Source of the DNA: Chryseobacterium lactis
GTDB lineage: Bacteria; Bacteroidota; Bacteroidia; Flavobacteriales; Weeksellaceae
Reading direction: 5' to 3'
Length of the DNA stretch: 64,000 nucleotides
NCBI RefSeq assembly: GCF_003815875.1
Contig: NZ_CP033924.1
Coordinates: forward strand, 5,084,001 to 5,148,000
In this document: piece by piece, positions 8,731-17,832 of the stretch
How the letters are laid out: every line of letters starts with the position of its first letter
Numbering within the stretch: position 1 is the first letter of the stretch
Translations under genes and position numbers: made by a program
The notes under the pieces: model-generated
What the model saw: only the letters and a program-made list of their open reading frames with translations
What the model was told of the DNA's origin: nothing
Database searches by the model: none

Positions 8731-9630
8731 ATGGAAGAATTATTAAATGAATTAAATTTAGGAAAGGAACTTAAATCATTGTATAAAGGTGAAATTCCGA
8801 TTATTGATGAATATAGCATGTTTAGGTTTTATATTGAAGAAACAAATACAGGCTCATTTGCTCATCCACCGTTTCTCATACCTTTTATGTATAGTTATGA
8901 CGCAGACCATTATCATGTGGGAATGGTTAAACACTGGTTTTCAGATAGAAAAATTAGTTTTGGTGATATGACAGATGGAGCTGGGTTTCAAACAAGTGAA
9001 ATTGCTAGAAACGAGAAACAACTGTTTTCGCGATTGTTGTTTAACGAATTCGTAAACAGCGAGGATTGCATAGTTACCGAAAGACTAGAAAAATGTGCGG
9101 CACTCATGGGGTTAAGGAATCAGGATTTTTTAGAATTTCAACAAGCAAATCAGAACCACCAAGAAAATCCAGAATGTAATATATCGGTAATCAATACAAA
9201 TAGACCACTTTCATGTGTAAACGAAAATGAAATTTATGATGGTCAATTTCCCTCTAACGATAAACTGATAATTTTGAGCAATGTTCCAAAGTCTTGTTAC
9301 TTTGAAATCTTTCACAAAGAATGGATCGGGTATAATAAAGATAAGTCAAGTTTTTCCTTTTTTAAAAAAGATCCAAAATACAAACCAATCGAGGATATTC
9401 CCGAATGGCTTTTAGCAAATACAAATAAAAAAGAGCTATTTGAAAAGTATATTGTAAGTGGGGAGTATGACAAAGCCTGGTTCACAATTAATGGTATTGG
9501 CTTTACCCCTAAAGAAGTCGGAGAAAGATTACAGCGACTAAAACAAGTCTCTACTGAGAAAGCATTTCATTTATGGGCTGACTTCTGGTGTAGTAAATAT
9601 GGTCACATGGATAGTTTCATATTCATATAA
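8731..9630 (+). CDS. Candidate immunity protein for the PAAR/HNH effector
   Basis: 299 residues, soluble, acidic, no signal peptide, family not recognised. It begins 5 bases after the effector stop, the position of a cognate immunity gene. Aromatic and acidic residues are abundant (FYIEETNTGSFAHPPFLIP, GEYDKAWFTINGIGFTP). The 3' end meets the convergent dnaE operon within 8 bases. The immunity role is inferred from location. Confidence 0.6.
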   Translation: MEELLNELNLGKELKSLYKGEIPIIDEYSMFRFYIEETNTGSFAHPPFLIPFMYSYDADHYHVGMVKHWFSDRKISFGDMTDGAGFQTSEIARNEKQLFSRLLFNEFVNSEDCIVTERLEKCAALMGLRNQDFLEFQQANQNHQENPECNISVINTNRPLSCVNENEIYDGQFPSNDKLIILSNVPKSCYFEIFHKEWIGYNKDKSSFSFFKKDPKYKPIEDIPEWLLANTNKKELFEKYIVSGEYDKAWFTINGIGFTPKEVGERLQRLKQVSTEKAFHLWADFWCSKYGHMDSFIFI

Positions 9631-9637
9631 ACAAATA

Positions 9638-12577
9638 CTATATACTTCTTGGATCAGGTCTTATGGGCATTTTTGCACATCTTTGAACGTCTATTGATGG
9701 GCATCCATATTCAATGGTAACTCTACCTTCTATCAGGTATAATCCTTTTCCACGAAGGGGGAATTTGAGCAGGCTCTGTGTGAAATGCACGGTGTCTATA
9801 AAGTCACCGTTGTTATCCAGGAAGGTTCCAAATTTCATGGGTTTACCGGTTTTCGTCTTTACCCATTTTTCAGCTACCATATAGGCGACGATCCTTACCG
9901 TCTGACCTGCGAATAAGGACATATTATCGGCGCATGCATTACCTCGATAATTTGATTTTGCCAGATCAAAAATACTGCCCGAAACAGGAAAACCCATCAG
10001 TTCAATCTCATCATAAATATCTTCCAGCGGATCGGTAATGAGGACTGGAAGTTTCGGTTTTTCGTTTGAACTCTGGAAGAGTTGGCCCAACTGAAAGTTC
10101 ATGTTTTTATTGGAATTAAGGATCAGATGTGCCTCCCACAGCAGTTCCTTTTTATCAACGTCAAGAAATCCGAAGGCTCCGCAACGTATCAGAATGATGA
10201 TCTGTTCAAGCCCTGCTCCTGTCCTTTGATTGAAATCTTCAATCCCCAGATACGGGCCATTTTTCTTCCGTTCTTCTGAGATCGACTGTGCCAGTTTTGT
10301 TTCCAGATTCAAAATACAGTCAAAACCAAGGTAGATATCTTTACCAATTATTGAGGTATCGAATATACTTCTGTTTATACAGGGCAGACAAATATTAGCG
10401 CCTGCTTTTTTTGCTTCGTTCACATACACTTCACGGTCATAGAAACCGCCATGATTATTCAGCACTGCAACCATAAATTCAAGCGGATAGTAAGTCTTCA
10501 AAAAAAGGCTTTGGTAACTCTCCACGGCAAAAGATGCGGAGTGCGCTTTATTAAACGAATATCCGGCAAAGCTTTCCATCTGCCGCCATACTTCACGGGA
10601 TATTTCTTCCGGATAATTCTGGTTCCTGCAATGGGAGAAAAATTTATCTTCAATTTCGAGCATATGATTCTTATTTCGGTATTTGCCGGACATCATTCTA
10701 CGCAGTACGTCCGCATCAGCCAGATCCAATCCCCCAAAGCGGTGACCGATCTTCATTACATCTTCTTGATATACCATTACACCATAGGTATCTTCGAGTT
10801 CCTGTTTAAATGCCGGATGGATATACTCAACTTTTTCAGGGTTTAGATGCCTTTCAATAAAAGTCCCCATCATTCCCGACGACGCTACTCCGGGTCTAAT
10901 TATTGAACTTGCAGCGACAAGCGTCAAATAATCATCGCATTTCAATTTACTTATGAGCTGCCTCATTGCCGGGGATTCAATATAGAAGCATCCGACGGTA
11001 TGGGCTGACCTTAGCTGATCTGCAATCTTTGGATCGTTAAAGAAACGTTTAGGATCGGAAGTTTCGATGGCTTCGCCCCTATTGGTTCTAACGATTTCCC
11101 TGCAATCCTCAATATGTCCGATTCCTCTCTGTGATAAAATATCAAATTTTTCAAACCCTATTTCCTCGGCAACATACATATCAAACTGCATTGTCGGCAG
11201 GTTTTTGGGCGGATAATCCAGCGCAGAATAGCAGGTCAGCGGATTTTCCGATATCAGCACACCGGAGGCATGTATCGTACGTTGATTGGGAAAATCTGCC
11301 ATTTGATTATAAACTCCCAGGATTGTCCTGGTAACTTCATTTTTGTTGAGCATATTGGAGGGGTCACTGATCAGTCGATCAATTTCAGGTTTGGGAAGTC
11401 CATAAACCTTTCCAAGTTCCCTTATGATCGAACGGTCACGAAAAGTTCCCATTGCTCCCATGAGAGCAGTATGTTCGCCCTGATATCTTTTGAAAATATA
11501 ATCATATATCTCATCCCGATCCCGCCATGAAAAGTCAACGTCAAAGTCGGGTGGACTTTTCCTTTTAGGGTTAAGGAACCGTTCAAAATAAAGGTTCAGT
11601 TCGATTGGACAAACATCAGTTATCCCAAGACAGTATGCGATAATACTATTGGCTCCGCTGCCTCTACCGACATAATGAAAGTTCCTGTTTCTTGCATAAC
11701 GGCATATATCATCGGTTATGAGGAAATAACTGGAAAAATTCAGCTCATGAATGATATCCAGTTCATGCAGAACCCGATCTCTGGCAATTTTGTCATTTGA
11801 TCCATACCGTCGTTCAAACCCGTCCATAGCGTACTTAAACAATAATTGTTTATCGTCATAACGGTTTCCCGTAAAAGTCTTTTTATTTTTGGAACCCTTG
11901 AAGTCAAAATCAAAACGGCATTCTGAAAGTAACTTTTCTGTATTTGCAATCAACTCAGGAACCAGGCCATATATTTGCATTAATTTTTCCTTATGAACAA
12001 ATATTTCATCTTTCTCCGCCATCTGATCAGCAGGAAGCTGTGATATCAGAATATTGTTATCAATAGCGCGCAACTGTTTATGCAACTGAAAATCATCCTG
12101 TTTAAATGATACGGGGGAAAGGATTACATATCGATCCATAAAACGTTTTGGAGCAACGATATAACGGGTAAGCTCCGAAGGCCGTATTCCTATAAATTCA
12201 TTATCCCGAAGAGCAGCTTCTTGAATACTTCCATAAGGATAAATTATAAAAACATCCCGAAAGCCAGGTGCTATTGGTGGCAATAATGTTTTATCACGAT
12301 TGTGGGCAGTCATAAATTCGTTGAGTTCCCTGAAACCTTTTTCGTTCTTTGCGATTCCGATATAGAGAAGCTTACAATTATTACGAAATTCCATTCCTGC
12401 AAGTCCATTTATACCAGCTTCCCTGCACTGTCTGATAAAATCAATTGTTGCTGAAGAATTATTCATGTCCGTGAGTACAGCTGTGTCAAATCCATACTTG
12501 CGGATACCCTCAATCAGATCCTTTACGCTTATTGTACCATATCGTAGACTATAATAACTATGTAAATTGAGCAGCAT
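9638..12577 (-). CDS. Error-prone DNA polymerase III alpha subunit (DnaE family)
   Basis: 979 residues from the ATG at 12577, which follows the upstream dinB stop by 4 bases; the longer frame from 12628 would overlap dinB. The N-terminal PHP domain (1-170) starts NLHSYYSLRYG, where the second His of the usual HSHYS is Tyr, so the metal site looks degenerate. The polymerase core keeps the catalytic PDFDVDFSW motif and FVGRGSGANS-like YVGRGSGANSIIAY. A tudor-like and OB-fold C-terminus ends the protein. It is shorter than a replicative DnaE (about 1,160) and fits the accessory DnaE2/DnaE-like class. Paired with a Y-family polymerase and LexA-like regulator, it probably performs inducible translesion synthesis. 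Confidence 0.9.
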   Translation of the reverse strand: MLLNLHSYYSLRYGTISVKDLIEGIRKYGFDTAVLTDMNNSSATIDFIRQCREAGINGLAGMEFRNNCKLLYIGIAKNEKGFRELNEFMTAHNRDKTLLPPIAPGFRDVFIIYPYGSIQEAALRDNEFIGIRPSELTRYIVAPKRFMDRYVILSPVSFKQDDFQLHKQLRAIDNNILISQLPADQMAEKDEIFVHKEKLMQIYGLVPELIANTEKLLSECRFDFDFKGSKNKKTFTGNRYDDKQLLFKYAMDGFERRYGSNDKIARDRVLHELDIIHELNFSSYFLITDDICRYARNRNFHYVGRGSGANSIIAYCLGITDVCPIELNLYFERFLNPKRKSPPDFDVDFSWRDRDEIYDYIFKRYQGEHTALMGAMGTFRDRSIIRELGKVYGLPKPEIDRLISDPSNMLNKNEVTRTILGVYNQMADFPNQRTIHASGVLISENPLTCYSALDYPPKNLPTMQFDMYVAEEIGFEKFDILSQRGIGHIEDCREIVRTNRGEAIETSDPKRFFNDPKIADQLRSAHTVGCFYIESPAMRQLISKLKCDDYLTLVAASSIIRPGVASSGMMGTFIERHLNPEKVEYIHPAFKQELEDTYGVMVYQEDVMKIGHRFGGLDLADADVLRRMMSGKYRNKNHMLEIEDKFFSHCRNQNYPEEISREVWRQMESFAGYSFNKAHSASFAVESYQSLFLKTYYPLEFMVAVLNNHGGFYDREVYVNEAKKAGANICLPCINRSIFDTSIIGKDIYLGFDCILNLETKLAQSISEERKKNGPYLGIEDFNQRTGAGLEQIIILIRCGAFGFLDVDKKELLWEAHLILNSNKNMNFQLGQLFQSSNEKPKLPVLITDPLEDIYDEIELMGFPVSGSIFDLAKSNYRGNACADNMSLFAGQTVRIVAYMVAEKWVKTKTGKPMKFGTFLDNNGDFIDTVHFTQSLLKFPLRGKGLYLIEGRVTIEYGCPSIDVQRCAKMPIRPDPRSI

Positions 12578-12581
12578 CGTA

Positions 12582-13730
12582 TTATAAATTTGGAAGTGCG
12601 AAGCCCCTGAGCACCGAATCGTGCCCATATCTTATTCTTATCCTGTCCATTGCCTCAGACAGCCTGATATCTTCAAGTGTGTCATTGAAAAGATCTGCCT
12701 GATATCCACCTGCTATCAGATTGCTGAATTTTACACCGATCAGGCGTATCAGCATCCTGCGGCTGTATAGTTTTTCAAAAAGCTGCATTACTTTTTCAGA
12801 AATAACCCTTTCGGATGATGTAAAGGGCAATTTTGTCTGCATGGTATGGGTATCAAAATTGCTGTATCTAAGCTTTACTGTCACACATGAAGTCAGTCTG
12901 CCGTCTCTACGCAGATCAAATGCCAGCTCGTCCACCATTGAAAGCATCGTCCGTCTGAGAATATCCATATCAATTGTGTCCTGTTCAAATGTCGTCTCCT
13001 TGCTCATACTTTTCTGCTGGCTGAAAGGAATAACCGCATTGTTGTCAATACCGTTGGCTTTGTTCCAGATGCTGACGCCATTTTCACCCAGTACCTTTCT
13101 CATGGTAATGACGTCCATCTGCTGTAAAGTAAGGATCTGTGATATTCCCATATTGCGCAATAACGGATAGGTCTTTTCCCCGATACCCGGTATTTTACGA
13201 ATAGATAGCGGAGCAAGGAAATTCCGTTCAGTCCCTTCATCAATTTTTCGTTCTCCACAGGGTTTCGCTTCGCCCGTGGCAATCTTACTTACGGTTTTAT
13301 TTTTTGAAAAACCAAATGAAATGGGGAGTCCAGTTTCTTTAATAATGGTTTTGCGGAGTTCCTGTGTCAATTGCCAGGAACCGAAAAATCTATCCATTCC
13401 GGTCATATCAAGATAATGTTCATCAATTGACGCTTTCTCAACAACCGGAATTTTATCTTCGATTATTTCCGTAACAATGTCTGAATATTTACTGTAAAGA
13501 TCATGGTCGCCCCGCACAAGCACAGCTTCGGGACAGAGCTGTCTGGCAAGGCGCATGGGCATGGCGGAATGGATACCATACTTGCGGGCCTCATAAGAAC
13601 AGGACGCAACAACGCCACGGTCAGAACTTCCTCCGATCAATACTGGTTTCCCGATAAGATCGCTGTTGATCAGCCTTTCAACCGATACAAAGAATGTATC
13701 CAAGTCACAATGTACAATCGTCCGCTCCAT
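12582..13730 (-). CDS. dinB: Y-family DNA polymerase (DinB/Pol IV type)
   Basis: 382 residues. The N-terminal catalytic motif is HCDLDTFFVSVE and the second acidic motif KASIDEHYLDM, both intact. A helix-hairpin-helix region (IRKIPGIGEKTYPLLRNMGI) and the little-finger domain follow. Near the C-terminus QADLF matches the QxxLF beta-clamp binding motif. It translates directly into the downstream DnaE gene (4-base gap) and shares a 78-base divergent promoter region with the LexA-like gene. Together these form a mobile mutagenesis cassette, analogous in logic to ImuB-DnaE2 or plasmid UmuDC. Confidence 0.92.
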   Translation of the reverse strand: MERTIVHCDLDTFFVSVERLINSDLIGKPVLIGGSSDRGVVASCSYEARKYGIHSAMPMRLARQLCPEAVLVRGDHDLYSKYSDIVTEIIEDKIPVVEKASIDEHYLDMTGMDRFFGSWQLTQELRKTIIKETGLPISFGFSKNKTVSKIATGEAKPCGERKIDEGTERNFLAPLSIRKIPGIGEKTYPLLRNMGISQILTLQQMDVITMRKVLGENGVSIWNKANGIDNNAVIPFSQQKSMSKETTFEQDTIDMDILRRTMLSMVDELAFDLRRDGRLTSCVTVKLRYSNFDTHTMQTKLPFTSSERVISEKVMQLFEKLYSRRMLIRLIGVKFSNLIAGGYQADLFNDTLEDIRLSEAMDRIRIRYGHDSVLRGFALPNL

Positions 13731-13765
13731 TTTATACTAATTTATTTAGCAAAATTGAGAAGAAA

Positions 13766-13807
13766 TTTCCCAAGATGGTTTATATTTGTTGGGAAAAATA
13801 TTCCCAA
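13766..13807 (+). promoter_or_regulatory. Divergent promoter/operator of the mutagenesis cassette
   Basis: An inverted repeat TTGGGAA-aaata-TTCCCAA spans 13789-13807, ending just before the regulator start at 13809. A further half-site TTTCCCAA is at 13766-13773. A Bacteroidota -7 box TATATTTG lies at 13781-13788, with a possible -33 TTG at 13755-13757. The palindrome therefore overlaps the predicted transcription start, as expected for autorepression. The same region can control dinB leftward. Confidence 0.7.
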
Positions 13808-13808
13808 A

Positions 13809-14582
13809 ATGACATTACAAACTTTTTTGGCCGACAACATCAGGTATTTACGGATGCAGAAAACGCAGCTTTCACAAGAGAAAATAGCCGAGGCCATAGG
13901 TATAACAAGAGATCGCTATTCTAAATATGAGAACGGAAAAGTTTCTCTTCCTCTGGAAGTACTTGTGGCGCTTTCTAAATTTTATCATTTAAGTACCGAC
14001 TTACTTCTTACCGTTGACCTTAGAAAATATAGGTTAGAAGAAATGGTCAATTTACCTGACAACAGAATCCTACTTCCTATAAAAACCGACGAGATGGGTG
14101 AAAATAAAATCGAGATTGTTCCATTCAAAGCTTCAATGGGCTATCTTATGAGCTATGCAGATCCTGACTATATAGAGTCCTTACAAACTATGTCTCTGCC
14201 GTTTCTTCGAAATGGAAAATATAGAGCCTTTCCAGTAGAAGGTGATTCTATGCCACCTCATAAAGACGGTGCTTATATAATCGGAAGGTATATAGAATCA
14301 CTGAATGACATTAAGATCGGGAAGACATATATTTTTTTAACACATGAAGGAATTACCTATAAAAGATTATCGGCAGTACAACCGACCGCATTGGAGGTTA
14401 TGGCCGACAACTCTTTTTATAAGCCATACAATATTCTTTTGAAAGATCTTTTGGAGGTTTGGGAATTTACGTCGAGTATTGCTGTCGAGGAATCACAACA
14501 AAATGAACTTCTGTTGGACAACACTACTATTATCAAAATGTTCAATGAAATCAAATCGGATCTTTCAAAATTAACATCGTAA
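13809..14582 (+). CDS. XRE/S24 LexA-like repressor
   Basis: 257 residues from the ATG at 13809; upstream in-frame sequence runs through dinB and is not coding. The helix-turn-helix domain (about 8-65; SQEKIAEAIGITRDRYSKYE) is followed by a S24 signal-peptidase-like domain with the catalytic Ser in VEGDSMPPHKDG and Lys in GITYKRL. The region where LexA/UmuD have the Ala/Cys-Gly cleavage dyad reads KASMGYLMSYADP, i.e. Met-Gly, so self-cleavage is uncertain. It probably represses itself and the divergent dinB-dnaE operon through TTCCCAA repeats. Confidence 0.82.
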   Translation: MTLQTFLADNIRYLRMQKTQLSQEKIAEAIGITRDRYSKYENGKVSLPLEVLVALSKFYHLSTDLLLTVDLRKYRLEEMVNLPDNRILLPIKTDEMGENKIEIVPFKASMGYLMSYADPDYIESLQTMSLPFLRNGKYRAFPVEGDSMPPHKDGAYIIGRYIESLNDIKIGKTYIFLTHEGITYKRLSAVQPTALEVMADNSFYKPYNILLKDLLEVWEFTSSIAVEESQQNELLLDNTTIIKMFNEIKSDLSKLTS

Positions 14583-14703
14583 TTGAGCGTTTTATATCTT
14601 GGAGATCGGATTATAATTAGGGTGAATATATTGGTGAAAAATTGTAAATTGCTTTAATCCCTCAGAACCAACTTTTGGGATCAATTTATACATATTATTA
14701 ACA

Positions 14704-17133
14704 ATGAATGAAGCTACGTTAGAAGCAAGAATTGATCGTGTACTGCACACAGTATTTCCAACATTCAAGGAGGTAAAAGTAGAACACCAAACCTCATTTA
14801 CGCTTAAAATAGGACATCACTATATCCCATTAGATTCCGGATATTCAGCAAAAAATATTGTACGGGGAATTTCCGACATTATATTGAAAATTGATGGGCA
14901 AAATGTGATTCTCCTGGAACTGAAACAGGAGAATGTGGCTATTTCTTCTGGAGATATAGCTCAAGGAATTTCCTACGCACGACTTTTAGATCAGATGCCA
15001 GCGATAACATTAATTTCTAACGGAAAGATCAATCGTTTTTTTAACACCTATACCAAAGAAGAAATTATTACCGATAGTGTAGATTTTGGGATGATAAATG
15101 AGTGCATCAAGGATTCTTTCGCCCTGGCAGCAAATGATTTCAAGGATGCCGTAAATCTCCTGTTGAATAACGATCCAGAATTATTCGCTCATGTTATTAA
15201 CCAGATAACCCAACAAAAATTTTTACGATTGACGGGAGAAATTGGAGATTTAACCAAGCCTATATGCCCAGATTTTGTGATTGACCGCAGCATTCTAGCA
15301 GAGGTGATTGAAGCATTCGACGATAAAACCTCTTTGATAGGCGTACAAGGCCAGGCATTCAGCGGAAAAACAATGTTGCTCTACCAATTCTTCAGTAGGT
15401 TGAATTCACAGGAAAATTTTGTCTTCTATCTGGACTGTCATGACCATAACTATTCAATTTATAGACAACTAGCCAATACCTTTACAAAAAACTCCGGTAT
15501 GCGTGTGAGTGACGAACAGATCAGGGAATGGTTACATTCTTCACTGAGGGTGGGTAGTGAGAATAGGTTCTATTTGTTGCTTGATAACTTCAACGAGAGT
15601 ATCTCCAATGTTATTATGGACGAAATCATTGAGCTAATTGACATTTTTGATGATGGACACCATCGAATCCTTTATACGGTAGACGAATTCAATTTACAAC
15701 AGTTAGCCTATGTACCTTTTAAAAATTATAAAACTGTTATAGGCGAGAAAAGTAAAATTATAAAATTAGATGCGCTCGACGACGATGAGTATTTTCAGGC
15801 AAATGAAATAATGTTTGATAAATTCAAGTTGGTTATTGAAAATGGAGGACATTATGCAGCTGAATATAGAGAACCACGTATTATTAGACATTTAATTTCT
15901 CTGTATAAAAATGATGCCCTTGTCGAAGGGCAATATGATAAGATCCAGCCGATACCTGATGTTTACCTTTTAAAGCTCCTTACAAACAACCAAACTTATT
16001 CGCAAGAAATTCACCGTCTGATGTCAATGATGGCAGAATGCTTTATGGAAGAAAATAATTTGCGGAAACAAAACTCAGATCTTAATGTGGCTGCATCGTT
16101 AAGTGGTTCTATTACGATTGATATATTTAAACGGAAATATAATGACCATTACGAGGGACTGATAAAATCTTCCATAACGGTGATCAGGCATTTTCGGAAC
16201 AATGGTTTTAGTATACTATACCCCAAACTTCCTGAACTATTAGCCAATTATTGTATTCCAATAATTTCACGCCTTCTCGCGGAAGATTCTGAGACCAGAG
16301 ATATTGATCAAAATCTCAATTATTTTAGCGAATTGACTATGGCAGTTCCATATTGCGATATTGTGGGAGCCGCTGTACTGATGGAGATTTCTCAAACAAA
16401 ACCAAAATTGTTTTCAGATCTTATCAACAGAATGCTAAAAGTAGAGCCAAAAAAGGAAGTGATTTCTGATCAGTCAAGATTACTTTTATTTGATGAAAAC
16501 GCAGGTCACATCGACATCGATTATGAGAAAAAAAAATATGGAAATGAAGGTTTGTTGATCGCAGATTTTTTTCCTTTTGCGGTACTGTCGCAATTGGCTC
16601 CGTTCCCAATGGGCGATGAAAATCATTGTGAAAATTCAGATCTGACCCCTTACAATTTTCATCTGACCTTTATTCATAAAATTGCTTCATCCCCTATATT
16701 TATCCACAGGGCAGATCGTAGATCTTTGTTGAATATGAAATCCTATGAAAGCTACGAATGGGAAGGGATCGGACAGATTATAAGCGGTAAGGAAGGCATA
16801 ATCGAACCCATAGTTCAGGCCATACGGAAATGCTTTCTTTTGATACCAAACGAGATGAAATTATTATACCAATTTGGTTTAAAGGAAAAGAATTTCAATC
16901 TACTTTACAGGATCTACTTGGCCCTTCATGGTTTAATCAATATTGGAGACACAGATATAGCAGAAAAAGCCCAGACTTATGTTAGAATTTTTCACAGGTT
17001 CTTCGCCGAATTTATGGCTGAGTATTTCGGTAAAAACCTTGGAGATAGTAAACAGCAGGATGAACTTTATAATAGCCTGCTGAAACTGAATATTGATCAG
17101 GAACTTGATCGACTATTCCTGAATGATGAATAA
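14704..17133 (+). CDS. PD-(D/E)XK-like nuclease fused to P-loop (STAND-like) NTPase
   Basis: 809 residues, single gene. Residues ~1-130 resemble a restriction-endonuclease-like fold: SDIILKIDGQNVILLELKQE gives the Asp...Glu-x-Lys arrangement, with Gln-rich flanks as in HsdR/type IV nuclease domains. The ATPase begins at about 215 with Walker A GVQGQAFSGKTMLLYQF, followed by Walker B RFYLLLDNFNE and ILYTVDEFNL. The C-terminal ~450 residues are helical repeats without recognised domains, the usual place for a sensor in STAND proteins. No partner gene is evident. Nuclease-STAND fusions act as anti-phage sensors (AVAST type 4 uses a Mrr-like nuclease), so a defence role is likely but unproven. 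Confidence 0.72.
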   Translation: MNEATLEARIDRVLHTVFPTFKEVKVEHQTSFTLKIGHHYIPLDSGYSAKNIVRGISDIILKIDGQNVILLELKQENVAISSGDIAQGISYARLLDQMPAITLISNGKINRFFNTYTKEEIITDSVDFGMINECIKDSFALAANDFKDAVNLLLNNDPELFAHVINQITQQKFLRLTGEIGDLTKPICPDFVIDRSILAEVIEAFDDKTSLIGVQGQAFSGKTMLLYQFFSRLNSQENFVFYLDCHDHNYSIYRQLANTFTKNSGMRVSDEQIREWLHSSLRVGSENRFYLLLDNFNESISNVIMDEIIELIDIFDDGHHRILYTVDEFNLQQLAYVPFKNYKTVIGEKSKIIKLDALDDDEYFQANEIMFDKFKLVIENGGHYAAEYREPRIIRHLISLYKNDALVEGQYDKIQPIPDVYLLKLLTNNQTYSQEIHRLMSMMAECFMEENNLRKQNSDLNVAASLSGSITIDIFKRKYNDHYEGLIKSSITVIRHFRNNGFSILYPKLPELLANYCIPIISRLLAEDSETRDIDQNLNYFSELTMAVPYCDIVGAAVLMEISQTKPKLFSDLINRMLKVEPKKEVISDQSRLLLFDENAGHIDIDYEKKKYGNEGLLIADFFPFAVLSQLAPFPMGDENHCENSDLTPYNFHLTFIHKIASSPIFIHRADRRSLLNMKSYESYEWEGIGQIISGKEGIIEPIVQAIRKCFLLIPNEMKLLYQFGLKEKNFNLLYRIYLALHGLINIGDTDIAEKAQTYVRIFHRFFAEFMAEYFGKNLGDSKQQDELYNSLLKLNIDQELDRLFLNDE

Positions 17134-17210
17134 AATATAACAAGGAATATCAAATTGAAGCAGCAAAAAAATAATCGTATATTAGATCATAACAATCAAG
17201 GACATCTATC

Positions 17211-17594
17211 ATGAAAAGCATTGAATTTCATCAACCAGAATTTCTTTTTTGCGAAAAAAGCATTCAGGATTACGAGAATGACGGTGAGCTTGTGTCCCAG
17301 AAGGCGGACTCGTTACTGGACGGGTACTATATTGAAGATGAAAGAACCTGGGTCTATCACCTAAAAAGCGAATCACTGATCGAGTTCCTGTATATGAATG
17401 GACGGGAGCCCCAAAATTTTACATCAAGACATAAGGACTTTGTATATAAGACTGAAAATTAAACGGGATTTTTTGTTATAAGTAACGCGAAGAATCTTGG
17501 ACAGGACGAGGACATGGTACTTGATAGAGCCTGGGAATTTTTAAAGGCTAAATTCAATTGGGAAGATACCTACTTTGAACTCGAAATAGAATAA
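17211..17594 (+). pseudogene. Small gene split by one in-frame TAA stop
   Basis: ATG at 17211 opens an 83-residue frame ending at TAA 17460-17462. The same frame then continues for 43 more sense codons to TAA 17592-17594, encoding FFVISNAKNLGQDEDMVLDR and AWEFLKAKFNWEDTYFELE, which looks like real acidic coding sequence. Read through, it would be a 127-codon protein. No member family was recognised. Most simply this is a nonsense mutation in a gene of about 127 codons; a sequencing error or two overlapping peptides are alternatives. Confidence 0.6.
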
Positions 17595-17832
17595 TGGAAG
17601 AAATTAAAAGCTACATATTTTAATCAGCCGACGTTCTTTTGCTTCTCCTATGTTTGTATAATTATAATCTAAGTGAAGAAGAGTGAGAGTAGATTTTGCT
17701 TTAAATAGCCATACGGTATATTCGGGAAAAGAAACTACCTCCTCTTCTTTACCTTTTAGAATCTGAACAGAATGTAAGGAATGCACTCATTATCAAGAGT
17801 CGTATAGCCAGTATATCCACTCAGGAGAAAAG
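17595..17832. other. Non-coding left flank of the IS110 element
   Basis: 238 bases between the broken gene and the transposase. Only a 60-codon minus-strand frame (17604-17786) is present and it has no recognisable features. In IS110-family elements the non-coding flank next to the transposase encodes the bridge RNA. The left boundary of the element could not be placed because this family lacks terminal inverted repeats. Confidence 0.4.

Noticed and set aside
12578..12628. Upstream start of the DnaE frame at 12628
   Set aside because: It would overlap the end of dinB; the ATG at 12577 begins directly with the PHP-domain motif.
13503..13808. Extension of the LexA-like frame upstream of 13809
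   Set aside because: It runs antisense through the start of dinB; the ATG at 13809 gives the normal helix-turn-helix N-terminus and sits just after the operator.
17604..17786. 60-residue minus-strand ORF before the transposase
   Set aside because: No family, no initiation context; more likely non-coding IS110 flank.
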